DNA of 44,689 nucleotides from the NCBI GenBank assembly GCA_900128395.1, contig LT649292.1, positions 1 to 44,689 of the forward strand, in the 5' to 3' direction. Below the pieces are notes generated by a model. The model was not told the origin of the DNA. It saw only the letters and a list, made by a program, of their open reading frames with translations, and made no database searches. Of the stretch, positions 28,151 to 36,815 are shown piece by piece; position 1 is the stretch's first letter; every line of letters starts with the position of its first letter. This DNA comes from Stramenopiles sp. TOSAG23-2. Its lineage: Eukaryota; Sar. The position numbers were made by a program, and so were the translations under genes.

Positions 28151-29071
28151 ATGAAGATTACTTGTTCTATCGTTGCCACGCTCCTGATTGCAGCAACAGT
28201 AGCAAACGGCGCACCGATCACTACGTTAGATACTGCATATATAGGATTACAGAAAGATATTAAATTACCAAACGGTCTCGAAGTAAGAGGACTTTTAAGT
28301 GTAGACGGCCCAAGTACTATTACGAAGGGTGGAGAAGCAAAAGTTGTTAAAGCCATTGCAATGGAAACAAAGAAAATCAAAGCACAAAGAACGACTTCTC
28401 TAGATACGCAAGCAAGACGTATTCGCTCACCAAATGGTAAATTGGATGTAAAAGGTACCATTCAAGTTGCTGGTGCAATACGTTACGCAGAACCAAAAAC
28501 AACAGATTTCCCTGCTTCCCCTTTTGCATTTATTGAGGAAGCAGAAAATGCTGGACCAAGTAATAAATATTGGAAACGCGTAGTGAAGGAAGATTTTAGT
28601 GGTGAGAATGGATTAGATGGATGGAAAGCATTGTTGTTACGTGGTAGTGATATTGGATCCTCCACAGAAGAAGCAACTGTTGGAAAATCAAAATGTGTAG
28701 GCAACCACTTTCTAGGTGGACACTGTAAAGCAAGTTCACACTCGTTGTTTAAAACATTTAATAATTTACCACCACACACAGAAGTCAGAGTCAAAGCTAG
28801 ATTCCATTTCATCGATCAATGGAATGGTGAAAATGCATATTTGAAAGTAGATGGTGGTTATGCATGGTTAGCTTCGCACAAAACAACTGCGAATAAAGGT
28901 GTTGACATGTGTGGTAATAGTGATGTTAAAGAAAGCAAATTTGGTGTACCAATTGATATTATGGAAACCCATTCAAATGCAAAATTGGAATTAAAATTTG
29001 GTTCAGAATTAAAAGCTGATCCATGTTTAGGTTCATTTGGTGTGGATGATATTGAAATCTTTGTACGTTAA
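28151..29071 (+). CDS. Secreted protein with a four-Cys C-terminal beta-sandwich-like domain
   Basis: This 306-residue protein has a clear signal peptide (about 1-20, ending VANG-AP) and no membrane helix or anchor. Residues 40-120 look like short repeated beta strands (GLEVRGLLSVDG, GKLDVKGTIQVAGAI). The C-terminal half (about 140-306) has four conserved-looking cysteines in KSKCVGNHFLGGHCKASS, DMCGNSDV and DPCLGSFGVDD. The blocks LPPHTEVRVKARFHFID, WNGENAYLKVDG and HSNAKLELKFGS lie between. This pattern (Cys pair, 'PPHT..V..+..F.FID.W.GE', then 'SFGVDDI.IF') is one that I associate with extracellular domains in ciliate, oomycete and other protist proteins of unknown ligand. An adhesion, cell-wall or lectin-like role is possible. 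No catalytic residues can be recognised. The first ATG is used. Confidence 0.75.
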   Translation: MKITCSIVATLLIAATVANGAPITTLDTAYIGLQKDIKLPNGLEVRGLLSVDGPSTITKGGEAKVVKAIAMETKKIKAQRTTSLDTQARRIRSPNGKLDVKGTIQVAGAIRYAEPKTTDFPASPFAFIEEAENAGPSNKYWKRVVKEDFSGENGLDGWKALLLRGSDIGSSTEEATVGKSKCVGNHFLGGHCKASSHSLFKTFNNLPPHTEVRVKARFHFIDQWNGENAYLKVDGGYAWLASHKTTANKGVDMCGNSDVKESKFGVPIDIMETHSNAKLELKFGSELKADPCLGSFGVDDIEIFVR

Positions 29072-29270
29072 AAAAAATTGTTTTTTTTATAATTTTTTAA
29101 AATTTGATGCATATTTATTTGATGTATGATTAATACAAATGTATGCACATATATATATGATATCATATTGATATCATACAAAAACTCATGGTGTGCCAAA
29201 AACGATCATATAATATCTCCACCATAGTCCGCTTCTTTTTAAAAAAAAAATAACATCTCTCTCCACACAC

Positions 29271-31170
29271 TCAGTAATAGCTAATTCCACTATTCGTGCT
29301 ATTGCCACTTGAACTGTTACTTGAATTACTTCTAATGCTGCTAGAACTGCTAATAGTAGAACGGCTTTCATCGTCTTTATACAACATGGGCTGTTCATTA
29401 TCATGTTGTTGTTGTTCTTGCTGCTGCTGTTGCCCTTTCTTCTTCTCAACACGATTTGCATCTGTATTACCATACATTATCCAATTTTTTATTATGTCAT
29501 TGTTTGATTTTCTACTTTCAAAAATATAATCAAGCGTTTTCACAGTTCGTTTATTAGGATATACGCAGGTGAAATTTGTTGTGGATGCCCTATCAAATTC
29601 CTCTTTAGTTTCCAATAAAATGTCTCTTCGTGGTTGATTTGTTTGTGATTTTGCTCCTGTTGGCACTCCAACAATATGCAATGCATCGGTCAACATTCCA
29701 TATTTTAATCGTTTATCAAATGGAGAGGCACTCATCATGGATGGATAAATATTTACCTCGATTAAATACACTTTCAAATTTTCATCAAACATTAAATCGA
29801 ATCCAAACAATTCAAAACAACATTCATCGCGCCCACGCATCCCAACGCATTTTGGATAACATTCACTCTCAGCTGCAATTAACGTTTTCGCAGCAACATC
29901 TTGCATATCACGTAATAATTTCTTTGTATCCCTACCCTCCACCTTCAATTTATTTAAAAATGAGCTAAACGATTGTTTCGAACCGGTATCATCTTCATCT
30001 GCACTTCTATTTTCAACAAAATCATCACTATTTTTATTGATAGAATAATTTGTTAAATGTTTGTACGAATCTTTCAATTCATTTGCATTTAAATTGTACT
30101 CATGCGTACATAAACGAACCATGCCTTCATTATACATATATACTCTTAATGGATTAAAGCTTGTAACCATTACATAAAATCTACAATCAAATTTACGATT
30201 GTCAATTAAACATGGGTTGCCGATGTAACGTTGTACCTGAATTTTGTATATATATTTATACATTCATGAAAAATGTTAGATTTTTTTCCTAACAAATATA
30301 AAGTTGTTTTTATACAAACTGTCGAATATATATATATATACAGATAGTACGAATATAAATCTAAATCCTACTTACATTCCAAACCTTATTCTTTGTTTCG
30401 CCAGTGCTTTTTAATTTACGTTTCAATGGTAAATTTTTCACATCTTTTGTTCTCATGACTTTGATGCCACGGCCACAACTTCCGCCTTGTGGTTTACAGA
30501 TCCATACATCATCTAAATCTACCTCGCCTTTTTTCAATTTCTTCTTCTTTCCTCCACGACTTTTCATATTTTTTTGACGTTCCACATCTGCATAAAAACG
30601 CTCAATATCCATAGGATTTCCACGTATAATATGTGTTTCAGGAAGAAAGCTAAATGCATCATCACGCAAGCGACGTTGAAAACGACGAAATAAAGTTGCA
30701 CAACGATCTTTGGCTCCAATACAGCCAGTTCCAGGGAATGAATTGACTCGCTTATGCATCGGTAAATGTCTATATGCATCATTCGGTAAATGTTTTCCCC
30801 ATAATACATCCCATGAATTATCTTCTTTATCAAGACAACGTGCAAAACCAGCTTCTCGAAAAACAGCTTTGACAGAATTTCGCATCCAATACGTTTTATA
30901 TTTTAAATCAAGCAAACGGCGAGGTCCATGTGATTGTTCAGTTGATCGCTTGGCTACTTTAGCAGCATCAGGATAATCGAAAAAAATTGTTTCATTACCA
31001 GTACGATATCTTGATGATAATAAAATAGGCTCTTTTCGTTTTGGTGATAGAGGCCAGTTTTTACGCCCAGAACTTTTAGATGATGCAGAAGAAGTGTTTG
31101 AACTGGTAGAGGATGGCCGTTTTTTTTTCAAAGATTTTTTTTTTTTTTTTGGTTTTGTTGTTAATTTCAT
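29271..31170 (-). CDS. Two-exon tubulin tyrosine ligase-like glutamylase (TTLL4/5-like)
   Basis: Exon 1 is 31170-30376 and exon 2 is 30236-29271. The joined frame gives 586 residues, the junction reading KVWN|VQRYIGNP in phase 0, exactly the TTL-domain sequence expected there. The N-terminus is Lys/Ser-rich. The TTL ATP-grasp domain runs from about 100 to 450. Motifs in order are WDVLWGKHLP, NSFPGTG, AKDRCATLFRRF, FLPETHII, WICKPQGGSCGRGI (ATP-binding Lys and Gly loop), KFDCRFYVMVTSFNPLRVYMY, HLTNYSINK (325-333), DLMFDENLKVYLIEVN (Mg ligands Glu425 and Asn427) and PSMMSASPFDKRLK. The enzyme adds glutamate to tubulin tails, mainly on axonemes and basal bodies. The SPFD variant after PSM favours the TTLL4/TTLL5 branch. 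The Gln/Ser/Asn-rich tail is low complexity. Confidence 0.9.
30237..30375 (-). other. Spliceosomal intron (139 bp)
   Basis: On the minus strand it begins GTAAGTAGGATTTAG, contains a TA run and AAATCTAACATTTT as branch-point match, and ends AAAATTCAG. Without splicing the frame stops three codons past the donor (AGG-ATT-TAG). Confidence 0.9.
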
Positions 31171-31765
31171 AATTTTTTTTAAAAAAAATAATATTTATCT
31201 TAACTTAAAATATATATTATGACTGACTATATCCTATCAATGATATTTTTAATCGGTTTAATTATTTAAACTTACAATAATAAAAAGGAAATGATTGGTC
31301 GACTGATCATATTTCTGTCTACCTCATATTATTTTTCTTTTTCAAAAAAACATTTTAATATTAATTGAAATACATCAATACATAATAATAACGGTGAATA
31401 TTAGTAGCGACATTTTTTTTTTAACATCGTGCCATCATCATCTATTATTTATGAGATGCTATTGCTAGTTATGTAATAATCTGATAGGATGATTATAGTC
31501 AATTGCTACTTACTATAGTACTTTAGCCAGATAGCGTCTCCAGACTGCGACTCCTGACGACTGCTGACCGTATTCATCATATTCCACCATACTGTAATCC
31601 TGGTAGCTCTTATCAAAAAATCACACATTTTTTTAACATTTGTTGTTGTTTTTGTTTTTTTTTTGTGTTGTTGTTGTTGTTGTGTTGTGCTGTTCGGTAC
31701 ATACATATTTATCAAATATAATAAAAAATCTATGGTAAGAGTGAGATAGAGAAATAATATTATTT
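31171..31765. other. Divergent spacer between the TTLL and ABC-F genes
   Basis: AT-rich with poly-A runs, and a GTT/TTG microsatellite near 31640-31685 that reads as poly-Gln on the minus strand. No gene is visible; it presumably carries both promoters. Confidence 0.6.
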
Positions 31766-33976
31766 ATGGAAAATAGTAAACATTCAGAACATAGTACTAT
31801 ATATACATCTAGTTATTTAAAAAAACGACAATCCATATCATATAAGTTAAATCAATTGTGCAACAAAAATATGAATAGGTTGTTACATTTAAAAGGAACT
31901 AAACGATACGTAAGAAGACCATGTACTAACTCTTCTTCGTTTATGAAAAATAATAACAATATAGTAAATAAAAAAAGAATGCCAAATTATATTTTTGATA
32001 AAAAATATTATAATAAAAAATTATTAAATAATATCATCAACAAACGTAAACAATATCATCTACCATCTTTATCTATTGTTAATGCTTTTAACTGGCATCA
32101 AAAGCGATTATTTTCGAAGGCTACAGTAAAACAAAATAAATCTAGTAGGGCATCAACGACTATATTCATATCGTCTTACATAAATAATGCGAATAATACA
32201 ATGTTTGAACAACGACGTACATTTGCAAAACAAAAAAAAGCAAGTAAAAGTAATCCAGGTGGTGGTATACCTGGTGAATTTGTCATGTCAGTACAGCAAC
32301 TGCAAAAAATTGTTGGCACTCGTACTTTATTTGACAATGTGACATTGGGTTTTTTACAAGGTGCAAAAATTGGTATTTTAGGTTTAAATGGTTGTGGAAA
32401 ATCATCATTAATGAAAATTTTAGCTGGTGTAGAGGAAGAATTTGATGGTGATTTTTGGAAAAAAGATGATTTAAAAGTTGGTTATCTAGCACAAGAACCG
32501 GAATTAAATGCTAAATTAAATGTACGTGAAAATGTCATGGAAGCGTTGAGAAAAGAACAAGATTTATTAAAACGCTTTGAAGAAATCTCATTGGAAATGG
32601 GTGAACCGGATGCTGATTTCGATAAATTAATTGAAGAACAAGGTGTAATTACGGAGGAAATTGATAAATACGATGCGTGGACCATTGATGATAAAGTTAA
32701 TCAAGCAATGCAAGCATTGCGTGTGCCAGAAGATGATTTAAGTGTCGAACATTTATCTGGCGGAGAACGTAGAAGAATTGCATTGTGTCGATTATTATTG
32801 GAAAAACCTGATATGTTGCTTTTAGATGAACCGACAAATCATTTAGATGCTGAATCTGTTGAATGGTTGGAACAATTTTTGAAACGATATGAAGGGACTG
32901 TTATTGCAATTACACACGATCGTTATTTTTTAGATAATGTTGCAGGTTGGATTTTAGAAATCGAACGTGGGAGAGCATTACCATTTGAGGGCAATTATTC
33001 TAATTGGTTGATTGCAAAGGAGAAACGAATGAGCTTGGAAAATAAAAAAGATGCATCTCGTAAAAAAGCTATTCAAAAAGAATTGGAATGGATACGTAAA
33101 AGTGCAAAAGGTCAACAAAAAAAAGGTAAAGCGCGTTTAAAATCCTTTGAAAAACAAAAAGATGAAGTTGCAAAATCGGATCAAGCAAATTTAATTGAAA
33201 GTGGATCAATCGTGATTCCAAACGGACCAAGACTTGGGAATAAAGTTGTTGAAGTTTCAAATTTAACACATACATTTGATGATGGGGAAAAACAAATTTT
33301 TGACAATGTATCATTTAAAGTCCCTAAAGGTGCTACAGTGGGTATAATTGGTGGCAATGGAATGGGTAAATCAACATTATTTTCCATGATATGTGGTGAT
33401 TCCGATGGTGGGTTAAAGCCATCGGATGGTGGCATTATTGATCTTGGAGAAAGTGTTCAAATTGGCTACGTTTCACAATCGCGTGATAGTTTAAATGAAC
33501 AAAATAGTGTGTACGAAGAAATATCTGGTGGTAATGATTATATAAATATTAATGGTACCGAAGTGCAAATACGCGCATACGTCTCTGCATTTAATTTGAA
33601 AGGTCCTGCACAGGAAAAACGTGTTGGTGATTTAAGTGGTGGTGAACGTAATCGTGTACATTTAGCAAAAACATTAAGCCAAGGTGCTAATTTGATTTTA
33701 TTAGATGAACCTACGAATGATTTAGATGTTGAAACATTACGTTCATTGGAGGAAGCATTGGGAAATTTTCAAGGTACTTCTATGATAATTTCCCACGATC
33801 GTTATTTTTTAGATCGTTTATGCACTCATATTTTAGCATTTGAAGGTGATGGTCGAGTTGATTTTTTTGAAGGTACATGGACAGAATATTTAAAAGAAGC
33901 AAAAACTAGTATACATCATAAAGATGATAGTGATGAAGGGAAAAAGAAACGATATCGTCCATTGAATTATTTTTAA
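31766..33976 (+). CDS. ettA: EttA-type ABC-F ATPase with a probable mitochondrial leader
   Basis: This is a 736-residue soluble ABC-F protein with twin ATPase domains and no transmembrane part. Domain 1 has GLNGCGKSS, LSGGERRRIALC and MLLLDEPTNHLDAESVEWLEQF. Domain 2 has GGNGMGKST, LSGGERNRVHLAK and ILLDEPTNDLDVETLRSLEEAL. Domain-wide resemblance is to bacterial EttA, the translational throttle that binds the ribosomal E site, including the DNVAGWILEIERGRALPFEGNYSNW and LAFEGDGRVDFFEG blocks. It is less like eukaryotic cytosolic ABCF1-3/GCN20. The first 170 residues are a Lys/Arg/Asn-rich, acid-poor extension containing QRRTFAKQ just before the conserved part, as in a mitochondrial presequence. 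Action on organellar ribosomes is a solid inference. Met181 (32285) begins the bacterial-like core. Acquisition from a bacterium or the mitochondrial ancestor cannot be decided here. Confidence 0.85.
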   Translation: MENSKHSEHSTIYTSSYLKKRQSISYKLNQLCNKNMNRLLHLKGTKRYVRRPCTNSSSFMKNNNNIVNKKRMPNYIFDKKYYNKKLLNNIINKRKQYHLPSLSIVNAFNWHQKRLFSKATVKQNKSSRASTTIFISSYINNANNTMFEQRRTFAKQKKASKSNPGGGIPGEFVMSVQQLQKIVGTRTLFDNVTLGFLQGAKIGILGLNGCGKSSLMKILAGVEEEFDGDFWKKDDLKVGYLAQEPELNAKLNVRENVMEALRKEQDLLKRFEEISLEMGEPDADFDKLIEEQGVITEEIDKYDAWTIDDKVNQAMQALRVPEDDLSVEHLSGGERRRIALCRLLLEKPDMLLLDEPTNHLDAESVEWLEQFLKRYEGTVIAITHDRYFLDNVAGWILEIERGRALPFEGNYSNWLIAKEKRMSLENKKDASRKKAIQKELEWIRKSAKGQQKKGKARLKSFEKQKDEVAKSDQANLIESGSIVIPNGPRLGNKVVEVSNLTHTFDDGEKQIFDNVSFKVPKGATVGIIGGNGMGKSTLFSMICGDSDGGLKPSDGGIIDLGESVQIGYVSQSRDSLNEQNSVYEEISGGNDYININGTEVQIRAYVSAFNLKGPAQEKRVGDLSGGERNRVHLAKTLSQGANLILLDEPTNDLDVETLRSLEEALGNFQGTSMIISHDRYFLDRLCTHILAFEGDGRVDFFEGTWTEYLKEAKTSIHHKDDSDEGKKKRYRPLNYF

Positions 33977-34637
33977 ATATATCAAATATGAGTGTAATAG
34001 TTTATAGTCGTCTATATATACGAAGTATATATATATATATTGTAAAAGGAGAGCTGTGTAAAAAATATTAGTGTAGATTATATACGATACGACTGTGTGG
34101 TAAGAATATAAATTTAGTTGCAACACCAGTTGTCTAATTAAGAGGATTGGTTAAATTCATTAAAGAATAGCGAATGAAATACAGGAAATGCTTTTGGATT
34201 TATAAACCTGATTGGTGACATCTGGTTTAGCATTTTTAATACTATTCAAGAGAAGGAAAATATAATTTGTTTTTTTTTTTCGGATATTTTGTATATGCTT
34301 TGGGGTTTTGATCAAATTCTGTTCTGATGTATATTTTTTGATAGCACTATGTTTTGTATAGTGTACACCTTAAACACATTTACTTTCCCCTGTGTAACCC
34401 AATGGGGTTGTAGCATGTAATAGCATATAAAAAGCTTCCAGCCACTCAATATCTTCAAGTATATTATAGCACTATTATAGATACATATATCTATTCATAT
34501 GTACGTACCAGGCAGAATGTATAAATATATGTACACATATATGTACATAGAAGAACACTCAATCATTTGAAAGATCAGACAAAACAAAAATTAAAAACAA
34601 AAAAAACAAAACAACAAATTATATTTATTTTACAAAC
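33977..34637. other. RACK1 upstream region
   Basis: No gene is visible. The stretch contains TATA-like TATAAAAAG at about 34425-34433, TATACG and TATATGTACATA palindromic runs near 34500-34550, and an A-rich leader (CAAAACAAAAATTAAAAACA) just before the RACK1 ATG. Assignment of these as promoter elements is a guess. Confidence 0.45.
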
Positions 34638-35585
34638 ATGACTGAACAATTAACATACCGTGGCCAATTAGAAGGCCATAATGGTTGGGTAACTGCTGTT
34701 GCAACCACTGCTGAAGATCCAAATATGATCTTAACCGCATCTCGTGATAAAACTATTGTTGTATGGAATTTACAGCGTTCTGATGACTCCTATGGTACCG
34801 CACGTCGTCGTCTTTGTGGTCACTCCCACTTCGTTGAAGATGTTATCATTTCCAGTGATGGACAATTCGCATTGTCTGGTAGTTGGGATGGTACTTTACG
34901 TCTTTGGAACTTATCCAACGGCCAAACCACTCGCCGTTTCGTTGGTCACTCAAAAGATGTTTTATCTGTTGCTTTTTCCCAAGACAATCGTCAAATTGTT
35001 AGTGGCTCACGCGATAAAACTATCAAATTATGGAATACACTTGGTGAATGTAAATACACTATCCAAGATGATGGCCACAAAGAATGGGTTTCCTGCGTAC
35101 GTTTCTCCCCAAGTCAACAAAACCCACTTATCGTAAGTTGTGGTTGGGATGGTCTTGTTAAAGTATGGAACTTGAACAACTGTAAATTAAGAACAAACTT
35201 AGTTGGTCATACTGGTTACTTAAATACCGTAACTGTTTCCCCTGATGGTTCATTATGTGCATCTGGTGGTAAAGACGGTGTTGCCATGTTATGGGACTTA
35301 AACGAAGGTAAACGTTTGTACTCTTTGGAAGCAAATGACATTATCCATAGTCTTGTGTTCTCACCAAACCGTTACTGGTTATGTGCTGCTACAGAGAAAT
35401 GCATTAAAATTTGGGATCTTGAATCAAAAATTGTTGTTGGTGAACTAACACCTGAATTACCAGCAGTTGGCCCAAAAGCAATGCAAGCATACTGTGTATC
35501 CTTGGCATGGAGTGCAGATGGTTCCACACTTTTCAGTGGTTACACTGATAGTAAAGTTCGCATTTGGACTGTTGGTTTGGCATAA
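34638..35585 (+). CDS. RACK1: RACK1 ribosome-associated WD40 scaffold
   Basis: A 315-residue seven-blade WD40 propeller of standard RACK1 length, sitting on the 40S head and linking signalling to translation. GH-WD units recur seven times, for example GHNGWVTAV...[23 protein letters not shown]...[12 protein letters not shown], and [12 protein letters not shown]...[12 protein letters not shown]. The final blade is [11 protein letters not shown]. The SRDKTI and SWDGTLRLW tetrads and the GHTGYLNTV block are RACK1-specific. Its codons end more often in C than its neighbours' (many TCC, CTT, GTC, AAC), consistent with high expression. It has no intron. The gene is followed within about 150 bp by a broken helicase remnant. 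Confidence 0.97.
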   Translation: MTEQLTYRGQLEGHNGWVTAVATTAEDPNMILTASRDKTIVVWNLQRSDDSYGTARRRLCGHSHFVEDVIISSDGQFALSGSWDGTLRLWNLSNGQTTRRFVGHSKDVLSVAFSQDNRQIVSGSRDKTIKLWNTLGECKYTIQDDGHKEWVSCVRFSPSQQNPLIVSCGWDGLVKVWNLNNCKLRTNLVGHTGYLNTVTVSPDGSLCASGGKDGVAMLWDLNEGKRLYSLEANDIIHSLVFSPNRYWLCAATEKCIKIWDLESKIVVGELTPELPAVGPKAMQAYCVSLAWSADGSTLFSGYTDSKVRIWTVGLA

Positions 35586-35729
35586 ATGATATAAAATATG
35601 TCCAAACTAGATTCAAAAAGTTTGTAGAGGAATGAGAGTGAGAAGAGATTATTGAATTTTAAATATAAAAAATTTAATATTTATAAATGCATATTTTAAT
35701 ATTTTATTTTATAAAAATCAAATTAAAAA

Positions 35730-35982
35730 TATTAAAGTATATCCTTCCAAAGAAGCTGAATATGGAAAATTGGAGGTCCAATTGATTCCACCATTATTAA
35801 ATGCAATTAAAAATATGGGAATTAATAAATTGTATACACATCAAACAAAAGGTATCAATGCGGCAATGAATGATGGCTCGCATGTTGTCATATCTACTTC
35901 GACTTCCAGTGGTAAATCGTTGGTTTATAATATACCAGTCCTGCAAGAAATTATGATGGACGAAGATGCTACTGCAATTTAA
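35730..35982 (+). pseudogene. HRQ1: Truncated HRQ1-like DEAD/DEAH helicase remnant
   Basis: An 85-codon open stretch has sequence of the N-terminal helicase core of HRQ1-type RecQ4-like helicases. It reads KVYPSKEAEYGKLEVQ, then NAIKNMGINKLYTHQTKG (Q motif region), GSHVVISTSTSSGKSLVYN (Walker A with SGKS) and a stop right after MMDEDATAI, where the family continues with a PTKAL block. No in-frame ATG precedes it (the frame opens after TGA at 35653) and no later helicase motif is found downstream. It is either a degraded duplicate or an isolated exon of a gene otherwise missing here; loss of start and of all later motifs favours a pseudogene. Confidence 0.7.
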
Positions 35983-36292
35983 CAATATGCTGTGTCAGTG
36001 CTAAGTTAAGGTAAAAATTCACTATATAATTACACTTTATTTCTCATTGTTTTAGCCCTTCAAAGTCGTTTGAAATGCTTCATGGAAGTGTGTACGACAC
36101 ACATGTTTTACACAAAAAATTATGAAAAAATGATATCTGTGCATTTAAACTTCATTAATATGTTCAATAAGTATGTATATTTGAAATATGAACTAACATT
36201 AACTCACAACATACGACAATAATAGTGTTTTATATGGAATTATGTGGTACGACCATCAATTTTTTCGTCTGAGGGACACATTTGCCAAAAAA

Positions 36293-36482
36293 AGACAAAC
36301 ATGGCAAAAATGTGCTAGTTTTTTACGTTTTACGGATTTATGCGGGAAAAAATCGAAAAACAAAAAATGTAGGAACATGCAAGCCCGGGGCTTCCGTGTT
36401 CCTACATTTTTCTTTTTTTGAAATTTTTTTTTCCAAATTCGTAAAATGTAAAAAACTAGCACATTTTTGACATGGTTGTCTC
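36293..36482. repeat. 190-bp near-perfect inverted repeat (hairpin element)
   Basis: The left arm begins near AGACAAACATGGCAAAAATG at 36293 and the right arm ends near ACATTTTTGACATGGTTGTCT at 36482. The arms pair over essentially their whole length, for example TGTGCTAGTTTTTTACGTTT against AAAATGTAAAAAACTAGCAC, and AAAAATGTAGGAACA against TGTTCCTACATTTTT. They meet at the palindrome AAGCCCGGGGCTT (36381-36393) with no real loop. There is no coding capacity. A foldback element or a recent inverted duplication are both possible. Confidence 0.88.
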
Positions 36483-36815
36483 AAAAAGAGAGTAAATGAA
36501 TGACTTGGTCAATGATGGTTATTGTTAATTTTTATACCCTACTCTCTAACCCTCTCTTTGACTCTTAGCTCAGCGCTCTCAATATTGAAATAATTAAAAT
36601 TAATATAAAAAATGAAATATCAAAATAATATAATATGATGGTTAAAATATTACTTTTCGTATTAACGAAGTGTATATAATGTAAGTTTACGCATAATTTT
36701 TATATATTACGAGTATATAAAACTTTAAAATTAACAATCTTATATTTTTAAATTTAATAAAAATATGTGGTTTTAAAAGAACTTAGTGGCCATATCCAAA
36801 TCACTATTTCTACTT

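Larger units (their letters stand above)
35586..36815. other. Spacer with a helicase remnant and a hairpin element
   Basis: Apart from the pseudogene (about 35730-35982) and the long hairpin (36293-36482), this holds one 55-codon open stretch with no recognisable homology (about 36056-36220) and AT-rich filler. It separates RACK1 from a minus-strand gene whose 3' end is at 36816. Confidence 0.6.

Noticed and set aside
35983-36220. Continuation of the HRQ1-like gene through a GTAAAA...TTTTAG intron
   Set aside because: The frame already stops before that donor, and the downstream open stretch shows no helicase motif.
36256-36470. Open frames on both strands across the hairpin
   Set aside because: Both are translations of the same inverted repeat; low complexity Lys/Phe content.
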